A DNA stretch of 42,271 bases from Paenibacillus_AA sp045062745 (GCF_045062745.1 NZ_JBJGED010000048.1:1-42271), one strand, 5' to 3'. Positions 33,746 through 42,160 are shown, counted from the first letter of the stretch. Numbers and translations: made by a program. The notes: generated by a model not told the origin, from the letters alone.

Positions 33746-36235
33746 TTAGAAGGCGTACCGCCACAACTCCGTGCCGTTGTGCTTGTAATACAGATTGCCG
33801 TATCCGTCCGGAGCGAGCATATCGGCCCCACTCGTCAAAATGTTCGTGACCGCTTTCGTCGAAATGTTGATTTTGAACAAATACGTATTCTTGATTGTGC
33901 CGTAGATGTAGTTCGGATCTTTGTCCACGAGCACCAGATCCGCGTCCCGGTACGTGCCGGCCGTGCCGTACGTAACGTCCGTGAATTTCTGCTGGAAGTA
34001 TTCGAACGTGTTGTTCGCGGGGTTGAACACGAACAAGTAGCCGTCGGCGAAGCCCCACAGCTTCGTTCCGACCACGATCAATTCGGTCACCGCCTTGATC
34101 CCCGAGACCGGCAGGCTGTATTCCGTATCGGTGTCGGTCACCGGATCGAACACGAACAACTTCGCGCCCGTCGTCGTCGGCGTCGTGGCATAGCCTCCTC
34201 TTACAGTCGTGCCGCCGTAGACTTTGCTGCCGTAGTAGGCGAGAGCGATGACGCTCTGGTCGTTCACGATGCCGACATGCACGCTGGAAGCGCCCGTCGC
34301 GAGGTTATACTCCGTCAGAGCGCCGTCCATGGCGCCGGTCTTCGCCGTCGTGCCCATGAACACCTGGCCCCCTCCAAAGGCGATCGCCTTCGGCCGGTCC
34401 TGCCCATTGACTCCCGTGGACACGAGCAGCCGCGGATTGCCCGTCGGCCCCGCCACCCAGGGCTGAGTCGGATCATATTCATGCAGATTGCCGCCAGGGT
34501 AAGCGCCGATGTACATTTTCCCGTTATAAGCCGCCATCTTGTCGATCTGGGTGATCGGGGAGAACATCGTCTCCTCCGTACCGTCGTTGGCGTCCCCGCG
34601 GATCGGCTTATAGACGCCGAGGCCGCCGGTCAAGTAGGCGCTCGTATAGATGCTGCCGTCCGGGGCCGTCGCGATCATGTTGAGCGCGCCCGGGATTTTG
34701 GCCGCGCCGCTTACCTGCACGTACCGGTGAGCCCCGTTCTGCGGATTGTATTTCAGAATATACGTCTGGTTGTTATTCGCGGCGATGCCTACGAGCGTCT
34801 CGCCGGGGAAGTTCGTCTGATCCGCCAGCGTCACCCAGCCGAACCGCTTCACGCGGCCGTCCACGGCCTTGTGCAGATTTGTGGCCGTCTTCGAAGCGAT
34901 GTCGTATTCGTATAACTCGCCTTGGCTCGCCCAATACACCTTGCCGCCGCGCTCCGGCGAAACGTTCGAGGTGGACACCGATGCCGCCTCCTGGGTCACG
35001 GAGTTGAACGACCCGTCGGGATTCTCGGTCACCTTCAGCACGACCATCGTCCCGCCTATGTTGACGAAGACCCGGTCCCCGGCGTAGTCGATCGATCCGG
35101 GCAAGGAAATGCTCGAGTAAGCGGCGGGCAGGATGTTGGTCGTCTCTCCCGTCACGATGTCGAACCGGAGGACCGAGGCGTTCGGGCCGACGCCAAGATA
35201 AGCTACGTCATGGGTCGCATCGAACGCCAGCGCGCGCACATACTGCGTTCCGGCGAGGAACGGCTTCGTTCCGATCTGGGCGAAGCCTCCGGTCGGCGTA
35301 TACTTGAAGAATGCGGCACTGTCGTAGGTGCCGCCGTACACCTTGCCGCTCTCCCCGGCAGTCAGGTCGTAGATGACCGTTTCGCCCGAGGAGGCTTGGC
35401 CCAAGTCTGTCATCGTCGTCGTGCCCGGCGTATGCTTGTAGAGATGGCCGTTCGAATAGGCGCCGAAGTAAACGGAGCCGTCCGTGGAGGTCGCCGCTCC
35501 CCAGGCGCCGGTCGGATTCGTCGACGCGCCCGGGAACGTAACCGTGGAGAGGACCGATTCCGTATTCGTGTCGATCACTTCCAGCTTGGGCAAGTAGCCT
35601 TCGGAGCCGGTAACGGCGGCGAACGCCTTATGCGCGTTCGGTCCGATCCCGAAGGTCGTGCCGTTCGGCCCGGCGTCGTACACTTGGACCCCTAGATTCG
35701 TGAAATCCTTCGTCAGCATCACTTCGTCCCAATACGCGGTACCGGTGTTCCCGTTGTTCGAATACAAGAGTACAGCGACCTTGGCGGTGTTCGCCGGAGC
35801 GACGAGCTTCGTCTGCACGGTCGTCCATTGTCCGGTCGGGGAAGAGACCGAGGTGAATCCGCCGGTGAGGTACGTGTTCGAGCTATTGTAGTAGCGAATG
35901 TACAGATCGGCGCTGCCGCTGGAGACATAGACGTTCGCGTATGCTATGTAGGTCTCCCCTGCCGCCGCGGTCAGACGCGCGCTCTCCATCCCGAACCCAA
36001 CCGCCGAATCGTTGTCGACGATTTTCAAGCTCTGGCTGCCGACGTCAGCCTGCTCGGTCGAGGCGGATATCGTGCCGTCCGGATCCCCGGCGCCATAGGT
36101 CTGCGTCCAGCCTGAGGTGCCGCTCTCGAAGCTATGATTCGTAATCAGCTTGTCTGCGGCAAACGCCGGAACGGCAAACAACAAGATAGTGATAAGGCCA
36201 AACACAGGCAAACCGATCCAATTCAATCGTTTCAT
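33746..36235 (-). CDS. Secreted CBM plus beta-propeller protein
   Basis: 829 residues. A signal peptide ends near AFA-ADK (residue 26). Residues 30-175 resemble a CBM4/9-type carbohydrate-binding module (ITNHSFESGTSGW at the start, AYWDEVMLTKD at the end). The remaining 650 residues are repeats of 45-60 residues with motifs such as TDGSVYFGAYSNGHLYKH and PDGSIYTSAYLTGG, which look like one or two beta-propellers. No catalytic motif is recognised; a polysaccharide lyase or a glycan-binding protein are both possible. AGGAGG stands 11 bases before the ATG. Upstream, a strong promoter is followed by three ACTAGT sites and a cre-like site, pointing to sugar-controlled expression by the divergent GntR-type regulator. 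Confidence 0.78.
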   Translation of the reverse strand: MKRLNWIGLPVFGLITILLFAVPAFAADKLITNHSFESGTSGWTQTYGAGDPDGTISASTEQADVGSQSLKIVDNDSAVGFGMESARLTAAAGETYIAYANVYVSSGSADLYIRYYNSSNTYLTGGFTSVSSPTGQWTTVQTKLVAPANTAKVAVLLYSNNGNTGTAYWDEVMLTKDFTNLGVQVYDAGPNGTTFGIGPNAHKAFAAVTGSEGYLPKLEVIDTNTESVLSTVTFPGASTNPTGAWGAATSTDGSVYFGAYSNGHLYKHTPGTTTMTDLGQASSGETVIYDLTAGESGKVYGGTYDSAAFFKYTPTGGFAQIGTKPFLAGTQYVRALAFDATHDVAYLGVGPNASVLRFDIVTGETTNILPAAYSSISLPGSIDYAGDRVFVNIGGTMVVLKVTENPDGSFNSVTQEAASVSTSNVSPERGGKVYWASQGELYEYDIASKTATNLHKAVDGRVKRFGWVTLADQTNFPGETLVGIAANNNQTYILKYNPQNGAHRYVQVSGAAKIPGALNMIATAPDGSIYTSAYLTGGLGVYKPIRGDANDGTEETMFSPITQIDKMAAYNGKMYIGAYPGGNLHEYDPTQPWVAGPTGNPRLLVSTGVNGQDRPKAIAFGGGQVFMGTTAKTGAMDGALTEYNLATGASSVHVGIVNDQSVIALAYYGSKVYGGTTVRGGYATTPTTTGAKLFVFDPVTDTDTEYSLPVSGIKAVTELIVVGTKLWGFADGYLFVFNPANNTFEYFQQKFTDVTYGTAGTYRDADLVLVDKDPNYIYGTIKNTYLFKINISTKAVTNILTSGADMLAPDGYGNLYYKHNGTELWRYAF

Positions 36236-36284
36236 TCTTCAATCATCCTCCTTCATAATCGGGATTGCTCGTCAATCACTTTCA

Positions 36285-36299
36285 TGTAAGCGCTTAACA
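36285..36299. promoter_or_regulatory. cre-like palindrome in the leader of the secreted propeller gene
   Basis: TGTAAGCGCTTAACA is a near-perfect palindrome around TAAGCGCTTA. It has one extra base compared with the 14-bp cre consensus. It lies within the transcribed leader, 50 bases before the start codon, where CcpA or a LacI-type protein could act as a roadblock. Confidence 0.5.
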
Positions 36300-36382
36300 A
36301 TTCGTGATGACTATGTCGCTCGTGATGCCGAAGTTCTCGCCCCACCCCCATTGCTGCATCATCAAATTCGAACATGTCTAAT

Positions 36383-36410
36383 ACTAGTATGTTACTAGTA
36401 TCTGACTAGT
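36383..36410. promoter_or_regulatory. Triple ACTAGT operator
   Basis: ACTAGT palindromes start at 36383, 36394 and 36405, exactly 11 bp apart, so they lie on the same face of the helix. The first two sit in the wider palindrome TACTAGTA. They begin just downstream of the predicted start of the minus-strand transcript. They are the natural binding site for the GntR-type regulator encoded to the right. Confidence 0.7.
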
Positions 36411-36418
36411 TCATGCCA

Positions 36419-36447
36419 ATCATAGCACAGCGGTCTTCCTCCAGCAA
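36419..36447 (-). promoter_or_regulatory. Promoter of the secreted propeller gene
   Basis: Minus strand TTGCTG (36447-36442), 17-base spacer, TATGAT (36424-36419), with TG one base before the -10. The transcript would start near 36412, so the ACTAGT triplet occupies its first 30 bases. Confidence 0.7.
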
Positions 36448-36501
36448 TTGGAACATGATAAGATGTTAGCACAGCCGTTATTCGGTAAGGAGTGGCACAA
36501 G

Positions 36502-37953
36502 ATGGGGATTGGGAAAAGAACGGCATTCGGCGACCTCTACGAGCACTTCAGGCAAGATATCCGGAGGCAAATCCTGGACGGGACGCTTCGACCGGGAGAA
36601 TTCCTCGTGTCCGAGGTGCGCCTCGCGGAACTATACGGCATCAGCAAAAATCCGGTTCGGCGCGTATTGGCCGAGCTGGAGCGCGACGGACTGATCGAGA
36701 AAATCCCGTGTATCGGCAATCGGGTGTGCGAGCGGCCCCAGCCGCTTGAAGCTTCCCGCATACAGCCTCCACGGACTCCCGCACCCGTTGCAACGCTAAC
36801 CCTAATGGTCTACGAGGTGTGCTATGAGCTGGAAGTGTACAAGCGGGTCATCGCTCTCTTCGAGGAGCTACACCCGAACGTGAAGGTGAAGCTGGACATC
36901 GTGCCGAATGCGGTATACACCGAACGGATCATCGAAGCCTTGTCCGGCGGCGATCAAGGCGCGGACCTCATCGTCCTGTCGGATCATCACTACTATCAGC
37001 TCGCTCACAGCGGACATACCCGGCAGCTCGAGGAGTTGACGGAAACAGCCTTCCCTGCACTCGGCGAAGTGTACCCTCAGCTGCTGTCCATGTATACGTC
37101 GGAGGAGAAGCTCAGGGCGATGCCCCTCACGTTCTCGCCTATCGTGTACTGCTGCAACACCGGAATCATCCCAGACCCCGAGCAGCTTCAGCTGCACGGC
37201 TGGTCGGATCTCGCAGAAGCCGCCCGCCGCTACACAATCCCCGATGCGAACGGGCTGCTGCGGCAATACGGACTCGCCTCCACCATCTCGTTCCGGCGCT
37301 GGCTCGTCTTCCTCCTGCAGAACGGAGGCTTCGTCAGGGACAAGGACGGGACCCGCCGGATCGACCTGCGGGCCAGCGCGGAGGCGCTGCAGTTTTTTTG
37401 CGACCTCGTCCACAACAACCTGCTGACGCCGGATGAGCAAGGCGGGCTGAAGGCCGATCACTTCCTGTTCGAGAACAACCGGGTAGCCATGATGATGTCG
37501 AGCTACTATTTTATGAACGACCTGCAGCATTTGTCCGTCCGATGGGACGTGCTGCCCTTCATGCCCGGGAACGTCTCGGGTTCGACGCTGCTCGTCGGCA
37601 CCGGCATCGCCGTCCCTGCCTCCGGCGGGAACAAGGAGCTCGCTCACAGCCTGATCCGGCTGCTGTCGAGCGCCGAAGCCCAGAGCCAGCTGAAGCTGGG
37701 AGTCTGCTCGATCCCCGCTCATCGCAGCGTGGCGGAGAACACCCGCTTGTTCAATCCGGCGATCCATCCCGCTCACTACCACGCCTTCGCCGGGTTCATG
37801 GCGGAAGCCGTTCCCCTGATGGAGCTCGGCGTCGACTATGGACAGCTGTACCGGATTACACGAGAGCTGATCTATGTCTGGTCGCGGCTGGAATCGGCAC
37901 ACACCGTCTGGGACCGCATCGGCGAGCGAATCCTGTCTCCGGTCCCGGGTTGA
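36502..37953 (+). CDS. GntR winged-helix regulator fused to a solute-binding-protein domain
   Basis: 483 residues. Residues 8-75 form a GntR-type winged helix (LRPGEFLVSEVRLAELYGIS, then NPVRRVLAELERDGLIEKI). A Pro-rich linker follows (about 76-97). Residues 98-483 are a family 1 extracellular solute-binding-protein fold: TLTLMVYEVCYELEVYKRV at the start, DLIVLSDHHYY, NRVAMMMSSYYFM and TGIAVPASGGNKELA. There is no signal peptide, so the binding domain acts in the cytoplasm as a ligand sensor in place of the usual GntR effector domain. The start at 36502 is chosen for AAGGAG 9 bases upstream; an ATG at 36448 in frame has no site. It probably controls the divergent secreted propeller gene through the ACTAGT sites. 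Confidence 0.88.
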   Translation: MGIGKRTAFGDLYEHFRQDIRRQILDGTLRPGEFLVSEVRLAELYGISKNPVRRVLAELERDGLIEKIPCIGNRVCERPQPLEASRIQPPRTPAPVATLTLMVYEVCYELEVYKRVIALFEELHPNVKVKLDIVPNAVYTERIIEALSGGDQGADLIVLSDHHYYQLAHSGHTRQLEELTETAFPALGEVYPQLLSMYTSEEKLRAMPLTFSPIVYCCNTGIIPDPEQLQLHGWSDLAEAARRYTIPDANGLLRQYGLASTISFRRWLVFLLQNGGFVRDKDGTRRIDLRASAEALQFFCDLVHNNLLTPDEQGGLKADHFLFENNRVAMMMSSYYFMNDLQHLSVRWDVLPFMPGNVSGSTLLVGTGIAVPASGGNKELAHSLIRLLSSAEAQSQLKLGVCSIPAHRSVAENTRLFNPAIHPAHYHAFAGFMAEAVPLMELGVDYGQLYRITRELIYVWSRLESAHTVWDRIGERILSPVPG

Positions 37954-38036
37954 TTCCGGCGTCGTCTTTTCGACAAAATCTGTCATATGTCCTGGATTTC
38001 TTTCACGAAGTCCTAGTACATCGGACCGAAATCGCG

Positions 38037-38042
38037 TATAAT
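38037..38042 (+). promoter_or_regulatory. -10 of the riboswitch transcript
   Basis: TATAAT directly before the aptamer; a transcript from here would start near 38049. The -35 region (near 38014-38019) is a poor match. Confidence 0.5.
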
Positions 38043-38044
38043 GC

Positions 38045-38140
38045 TTCGTAGACCCGATACTGGCAAACTTGCCGAAAGGCAAGGACGCAAAGCTGCAGAC
38101 CTAATGGCGTACGCGCCGACGGTGGCTGGGCTGCCGAAGG
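38045..38140 (+). ncRNA. c-di-GMP-I (GEMM) riboswitch aptamer
   Basis: Hallmarks of the GEMM-I aptamer appear in order: GGCAAAC, a stem capped by CCGAAAGG, GGACGCAAAGC, the CCTAAT junction piece, and GGCTGGGCTGCCGAA, corresponding to the family's AGC-GGGTTACCGA block. It senses cyclic di-GMP. A terminator hairpin follows 30 bases later and the next gene encodes an HD-GYP protein, so c-di-GMP would control transcription of a protein from its own turnover family. Whether ligand switches the gene on or off cannot be told by eye. Confidence 0.9.
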
Positions 38141-38170
38141 CTGGGAACGCACCATACGCCCTTGTATGCC

Positions 38171-38207
38171 GTCATCCTTAGCTGATTTGTAGCGGGATGA
38201 TTTTTTT
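38171..38207 (+). terminator. Expression-platform terminator of the riboswitch
   Basis: TCATCC (38172-38177) pairs with GGATGA (38195-38200), with limited extra pairing inside, and is followed by seven T (38201-38207). It lies between the aptamer and the HD-GYP start codon and is the likely switching element. Confidence 0.75.
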
Positions 38208-38243
38208 GCATTTTTAACGGTTGCGAGGAGGAGTCGGTGAATC

Positions 38244-39281
38244 ATGATTTGTACCGAGTATGAGGAATTGGTAGGCAAACGGCTGCTGCATGACATTCAG
38301 GATTCCCGCGGGGTCATGCTGATCCCGGTGGATACGGTGCTTAACGCCGCGCATGCGAAGAAGCTGGAGCAATTCAACATTTCTATTTTCGAAATACATG
38401 TGGAAGCGCTTCACGACGAAGTAGCCGCGCAGACGGCCGCACCGGATTCCGGCGCCTGGGTGAAACGAACGGAAACGAAGCTGAAGGAAATCGAGGATTT
38501 CATCCACAAGAACGGCAAGGTGCCGGTCGAGGACGTGCAGGAGCATGTGCTGCCCGCCATTATGGCGGCGACCCAGCAGCGCAACATCTACAAGCTGTTC
38601 GGGGAACTGAAGGCGGAAGGCGACTACCGCTACAATCACAGCATCGGAGTCGCGATGATCGCCGCCACGATCGGGCGGTGGCTCGGACTGGACGCGAACG
38701 AGATGAACCTGCTCACGACGGGAGCGAGCCTCTGCGACATCGGCACGGTCAAGCTGCCGAGCGAGCTGGTGCAGAAGAAGGCCGCGCTGCAGCCGCACGA
38801 GCACGAGATCTACAAGCAGCACACCGTCATTGGCTACGACCTGCTCATCGAATCGGGGTTTGACCGCCGCATTGCGCTGATCGCGCTACAGCATCACGAG
38901 AAGTGCGACGGCAGCGGGTATCCTCGGCAATTGAAGGGCCATGAGATCGATCCGCTGAGCAAAATCGTAGCCCTGGCCGATATGTATCTCGCCATGACGT
39001 CCGATCGCCCGCACCGGCCTGCCCTGCCCTTCTATCAGGTGATCCACAACCTCTATGAGGACATCCGGCTCGGACGGCTCGATTCCCACGTCGGCTTGAC
39101 GTTCCTGAACCGGCTCATGTCGGCGCAGGTCGGCAGTCAAGTCCTGCTCGAGGACGGACGCCGAGGCACGATCATGCTGACGAATCCGAACTATCCGACC
39201 CGGCCGCTCATCTCGGTGGGGGATACGTTCCTCGATCTGGCCAAGTCGCCGGACGTGCGAATGAAGGAAATCATTGGCTAG
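38244..39281 (+). CDS. HD-GYP domain protein, variant HD motif
   Basis: 345 residues. An N-terminal region of about 110 residues has no recognised fold. The HD-GYP domain follows: H132 in YNHSIGVA, then C164-D165 in ASLCDIG, H193 in KQHTVIGY, H217-H218 and DGSGYP in HHEKCDGSGYP, and D246 in ALADMY. HD-GYP enzymes hydrolyse c-di-GMP. Here the histidine of the HD pair is cysteine and the lysine of HDxGK is missing, so activity may be altered or lost. GAGGAGG lies 12 bases before the ATG. Its expression is controlled by the c-di-GMP riboswitch upstream. The 3' end overlaps the convergent MFS gene by 11 bp. Confidence 0.9.
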   Translation: MICTEYEELVGKRLLHDIQDSRGVMLIPVDTVLNAAHAKKLEQFNISIFEIHVEALHDEVAAQTAAPDSGAWVKRTETKLKEIEDFIHKNGKVPVEDVQEHVLPAIMAATQQRNIYKLFGELKAEGDYRYNHSIGVAMIAATIGRWLGLDANEMNLLTTGASLCDIGTVKLPSELVQKKAALQPHEHEIYKQHTVIGYDLLIESGFDRRIALIALQHHEKCDGSGYPRQLKGHEIDPLSKIVALADMYLAMTSDRPHRPALPFYQVIHNLYEDIRLGRLDSHVGLTFLNRLMSAQVGSQVLLEDGRRGTIMLTNPNYPTRPLISVGDTFLDLAKSPDVRMKEIIG

Positions 39282-40428
39282 CCTGGCGAAACGCGGCCGA
39301 TGTACGAACGGACAGCCAGAACCAGATCACGACCGCCGCACACACGCCGGAGTAGATTACGAAGGTCGTCCGGAGCCCCGCGAACGAGGCAAGAATGCCG
39401 CCGGCCAAGCTGCCGACGATCGTGGCCATGCCCTGCATGACGATGGCGTTCAGCATTTGTCCGCTCGCCCTAAGCTCCGGAACCACGGAATCGTTTACAT
39501 ACTCCATCAAACTCAGGGTCATCAGAATCACCGTACCGCCATGCAGCACCCACAACAGCAAGATCGTGCCGGGCGATAGGACGTAGGCGAACAGTACCAT
39601 GCGTACCGCTTGGACGATGCCGGCCACGAGCAATATTTTCGTAATCCCGAACGTGTTGTACAGCTTATCGAAAAAAATCATAAACGGAAACTGGCTGACC
39701 GAGCCGATCAACAGGCCGAGTCCGATCAGCCCGGTGCCGATGCCTTGCTCTATGCTATAGATCGCTTGGAAGGAAAAGTAAAAGCTGATCGTCGCTTGAA
39801 TGAACATGGCGTAGAGGAACATGTGAACGAGCTTCCTGTTCTTAAACAGCACGCGCATATTCAGCTTCTTCCCGTCCCGCTGATGGCCCTTGACTTTCGG
39901 TATGAACGGGGTAAGCGCGAGGGTCAGCAGCATCAAGGACGAGTACATAACGAAGATATAGATCAGATCGTACTTAATGATCCACCCGGAAAGAAACGAC
40001 ATCAAGGCGAACCCGACCGAGCCAAACGTACGCACGCTAGAAAATTTGAAGTTGTTCTTGCTCGCGATCTCAAGCGTCACCGTCGTGCTCATCGGGAAAA
40101 TCGCGCATTGAAACACGGTTATGAGCAATGTGGCGCCGATGAGAATGCCGAAGTGATCGCCCGACAGCGGCACGAGCCAGATGCTGAGCCCGGTGACAAG
40201 CGTGCAGATGACCAATACGTTGTTCTTGTACTGGGCCCGGTCCCCGATTAAGCCCCAATACGGCTGGACCAGGATCGCCATCACGGCGGACAGCGTACTG
40301 AGCGTCCCGATCTGGGACGTATCGAAGCCGACATCGGTGTAATACAGCCCGATATACGAACCGTAGGCGCCGGCGCTCATGAAGATGAGACAATAATAGA
40401 TCGAGATGGTGACGAAATTTCGCTTCAT
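39271..40428 (-). CDS. MFS transporter
   Basis: 385 residues with twelve hydrophobic segments and the first-loop motif GLIGDRAQYKNNVLV, typical of the major facilitator superfamily (MFS_1-like, related to YwbF and other nucleoside/sugar or unknown permeases). The start at 40428 is chosen because the frame upstream has no site; AGGAA lies 11 bases before it. Upstream is an extended -10 (TGGTATTAT) and an inverted repeat. Substrate is unknown. Confidence 0.85.
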   Translation of the reverse strand: MKRNFVTISIYYCLIFMSAGAYGSYIGLYYTDVGFDTSQIGTLSTLSAVMAILVQPYWGLIGDRAQYKNNVLVICTLVTGLSIWLVPLSGDHFGILIGATLLITVFQCAIFPMSTTVTLEIASKNNFKFSSVRTFGSVGFALMSFLSGWIIKYDLIYIFVMYSSLMLLTLALTPFIPKVKGHQRDGKKLNMRVLFKNRKLVHMFLYAMFIQATISFYFSFQAIYSIEQGIGTGLIGLGLLIGSVSQFPFMIFFDKLYNTFGITKILLVAGIVQAVRMVLFAYVLSPGTILLLWVLHGGTVILMTLSLMEYVNDSVVPELRASGQMLNAIVMQGMATIVGSLAGGILASFAGLRTTFVIYSGVCAAVVIWFWLSVRTSAAFRQASQ

Positions 40429-40487
40429 GCTTGCCCACTTCCTCGCGCTGGATATGACGCCATAATACCATAGCCCATCCGAATTGG

Positions 40488-40508
40488 ACACCCTCGTAAG
40501 CAGGGTGT
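40488..40508. promoter_or_regulatory. 7-bp inverted repeat upstream of the MFS gene
   Basis: ACACCCT (40488-40494) and AGGGTGT (40502-40508) are perfect reverse complements with a 7-base loop; on the plus strand a T-rich tail follows. It could be an operator for the MFS gene or a plus-strand terminator protecting the germination operon from read-through. No gene ends on the plus strand nearby. Confidence 0.45.
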
Positions 40509-40597
40509 TCTTGTTATTTTCCCCCGCCTCTTCCGCATCATCTGCCTCTGTGTACCGAGTTTATGGCCGTTCAAAAATGGGCAAACCTGTATGTATC

Positions 40598-40621
40598 ACT
40601 ACAAGGGTATGACTACAAGGG
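40598..40621 (+). repeat. Duplicated ribosome-binding-site block before gerA
   Basis: ACTACAAGGG occurs at 40598-40607 and 40612-40621. The second copy supplies the AAGGGAG ribosome binding site of the next gene. I could not find a convincing sigma-G promoter, although one is expected for this gene family. Confidence 0.5.
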
Positions 40622-40631
40622 AGCCTGACTT

Positions 40632-42155
40632 ATGAACGCCCACGCCAACTCCAACGTCCCGCAGGTGCCGCTCGCTTCCTCCCTGCAAACGAATCACGAT
40701 GCGATCCGTTCGATCTATGCCAATTGCAAGGATGTTATGTTTCGTCCGTTCACCATCGGGGGGACGACGGATGCCGTGCTGTTCTATATTGAAGGCATGG
40801 TGAATCTCGAGATCCTGGATCTGCATGTACTGACTCCGCTCCTCCGCGTCTCGCAGGCGGATTGGGAAGCAGCCGAACACCGCTTGGCGTCGGTAATCAC
40901 GATCTCTCGGATGGTAGAAGCCGGCACGCTGGCCGACATTGTGGACCGTATTTCCGGCGGCTATGTCGGCCTGCTGCTGGATGGTGTCCCCCATGGATTC
41001 TGCCTGGGGATCCCGTTTTGGGAGAAACGCAGCATTGAAGAGCCAGCCGCCGAATCCATCGTTCGGGGGCCGCGCGAGGGCTTCACCGAAACGATGAGCG
41101 TGAACACCGCGATGCTGCGCCGCAAGATCAAAAGTCCGTCACTCAAAATGGTCTCCATCGAAATCGGATCGCTCACCCATACGGAAGTGGTCATCGCGTA
41201 TATGGAGGGTATCGCCTCGGAGCAGCTCATCGCCGACGTGCGCCAGCGGATCGAGACGATCCGGATCGACGGCATCTTGGAGAGCGGCTATATCGAAGGG
41301 TTGATCGAGGACAGCCCGTTCTCGCCGTTCCCCCAGCTGCAGACGACGGAGCGGCCGGACGTCGTGAGTGCTTCGCTGGTCGAAGGCCGGGTCGCCATTT
41401 TGGTCGAAGGCACTCCGATCGCGCTGCTCGCACCGGCAACCTTGTTCTCGATGCTGCAGTCGCCCGAGGACTATTACCAGCGCTGGATGATCAGTACGCT
41501 CATCCGGTGGTTGCGTTACTTTTTCCTTATCATTACGCTGCTCCTCCCGTCCCTGTATGTCGCGATTCTGACCTACCACCAAGAGATGGTGCCTACGAAG
41601 CTTCTGCTTAGCATAGCGAAGTCGAGGGAAGACATCCCCTTCCCCGCGCTGATCGAAGCACTGCTGATGGAGATCTCGTTCGAGGCGCTGCGCGAGGCGG
41701 GTGTGCGTCTGCCCAAGCAAGTCGGCGCAGCCGTCAGTATCGTCGGCGCGCTCGTTATCGGCCAGGCAGCCACATCGGCGGGACTCGTGTCCGATCCGAT
41801 GGTCATGGTCGTCGCCATTACGGGGATCGCCTCCTTCATGCTGCCGCAATATCCGACCGGCATCGCGTTCCGGATGCTGAGATTCCCGATCATGTTCCTG
41901 TCCGGCATGCTCGGCCTGGTCGGGCTCATGCTCGGCTTGATCGTAATCGTCATTCATCTGTGCTCGCTACGGTCGCTCGGAGTCCCATACCTCGGGCCGA
42001 TCGCACCTTTCCGGAAGGGCGACTGGAAAGATGTGCTGGCCCGAGCGCCGATCTGGGCGTTGCGGACGAGGCCCTACTGGGCACCGGGGGCCGGTGAGCC
42101 TACGAACCGCAAGCGGTTGTCGAACCGGCCGAAACCTGACCCGCAGAAGGACTGA
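40632..42155 (+). CDS. GerA-family spore germination receptor subunit A
   Basis: 507 residues. The N-terminal soluble part (about 1-285) has the family's sequence style (YIEGMVNLEILD, IAYMEGIASEQLIADVRQRI). The C-terminal part has four to five hydrophobic spans, including WLRYFFLIITLLLPSLYVAI and the QVGAAVSIVGALVIGQAA segment. GerA-type subunits form nutrient-gated channels in the inner spore membrane with a GerB-type permease and a GerC lipoprotein. AAGGGAG stands 8 bases before the ATG. The next gene starts 5 bp after its stop. Confidence 0.92.
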   Translation: MNAHANSNVPQVPLASSLQTNHDAIRSIYANCKDVMFRPFTIGGTTDAVLFYIEGMVNLEILDLHVLTPLLRVSQADWEAAEHRLASVITISRMVEAGTLADIVDRISGGYVGLLLDGVPHGFCLGIPFWEKRSIEEPAAESIVRGPREGFTETMSVNTAMLRRKIKSPSLKMVSIEIGSLTHTEVVIAYMEGIASEQLIADVRQRIETIRIDGILESGYIEGLIEDSPFSPFPQLQTTERPDVVSASLVEGRVAILVEGTPIALLAPATLFSMLQSPEDYYQRWMISTLIRWLRYFFLIITLLLPSLYVAILTYHQEMVPTKLLLSIAKSREDIPFPALIEALLMEISFEALREAGVRLPKQVGAAVSIVGALVIGQAATSAGLVSDPMVMVVAITGIASFMLPQYPTGIAFRMLRFPIMFLSGMLGLVGLMLGLIVIVIHLCSLRSLGVPYLGPIAPFRKGDWKDVLARAPIWALRTRPYWAPGAGEPTNRKRLSNRPKPDPQKD

Positions 42156-42160
42156 TATGC

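Noticed and set aside
36868..38082. 404-codon minus-strand open frame
   Set aside because: It is antisense to the GntR fusion gene; no domain or ribosome binding site.
40540..40631. Sigma-G promoter for gerA
   Set aside because: Expected from the family, but no convincing -35/-10 pair at proper spacing was found.
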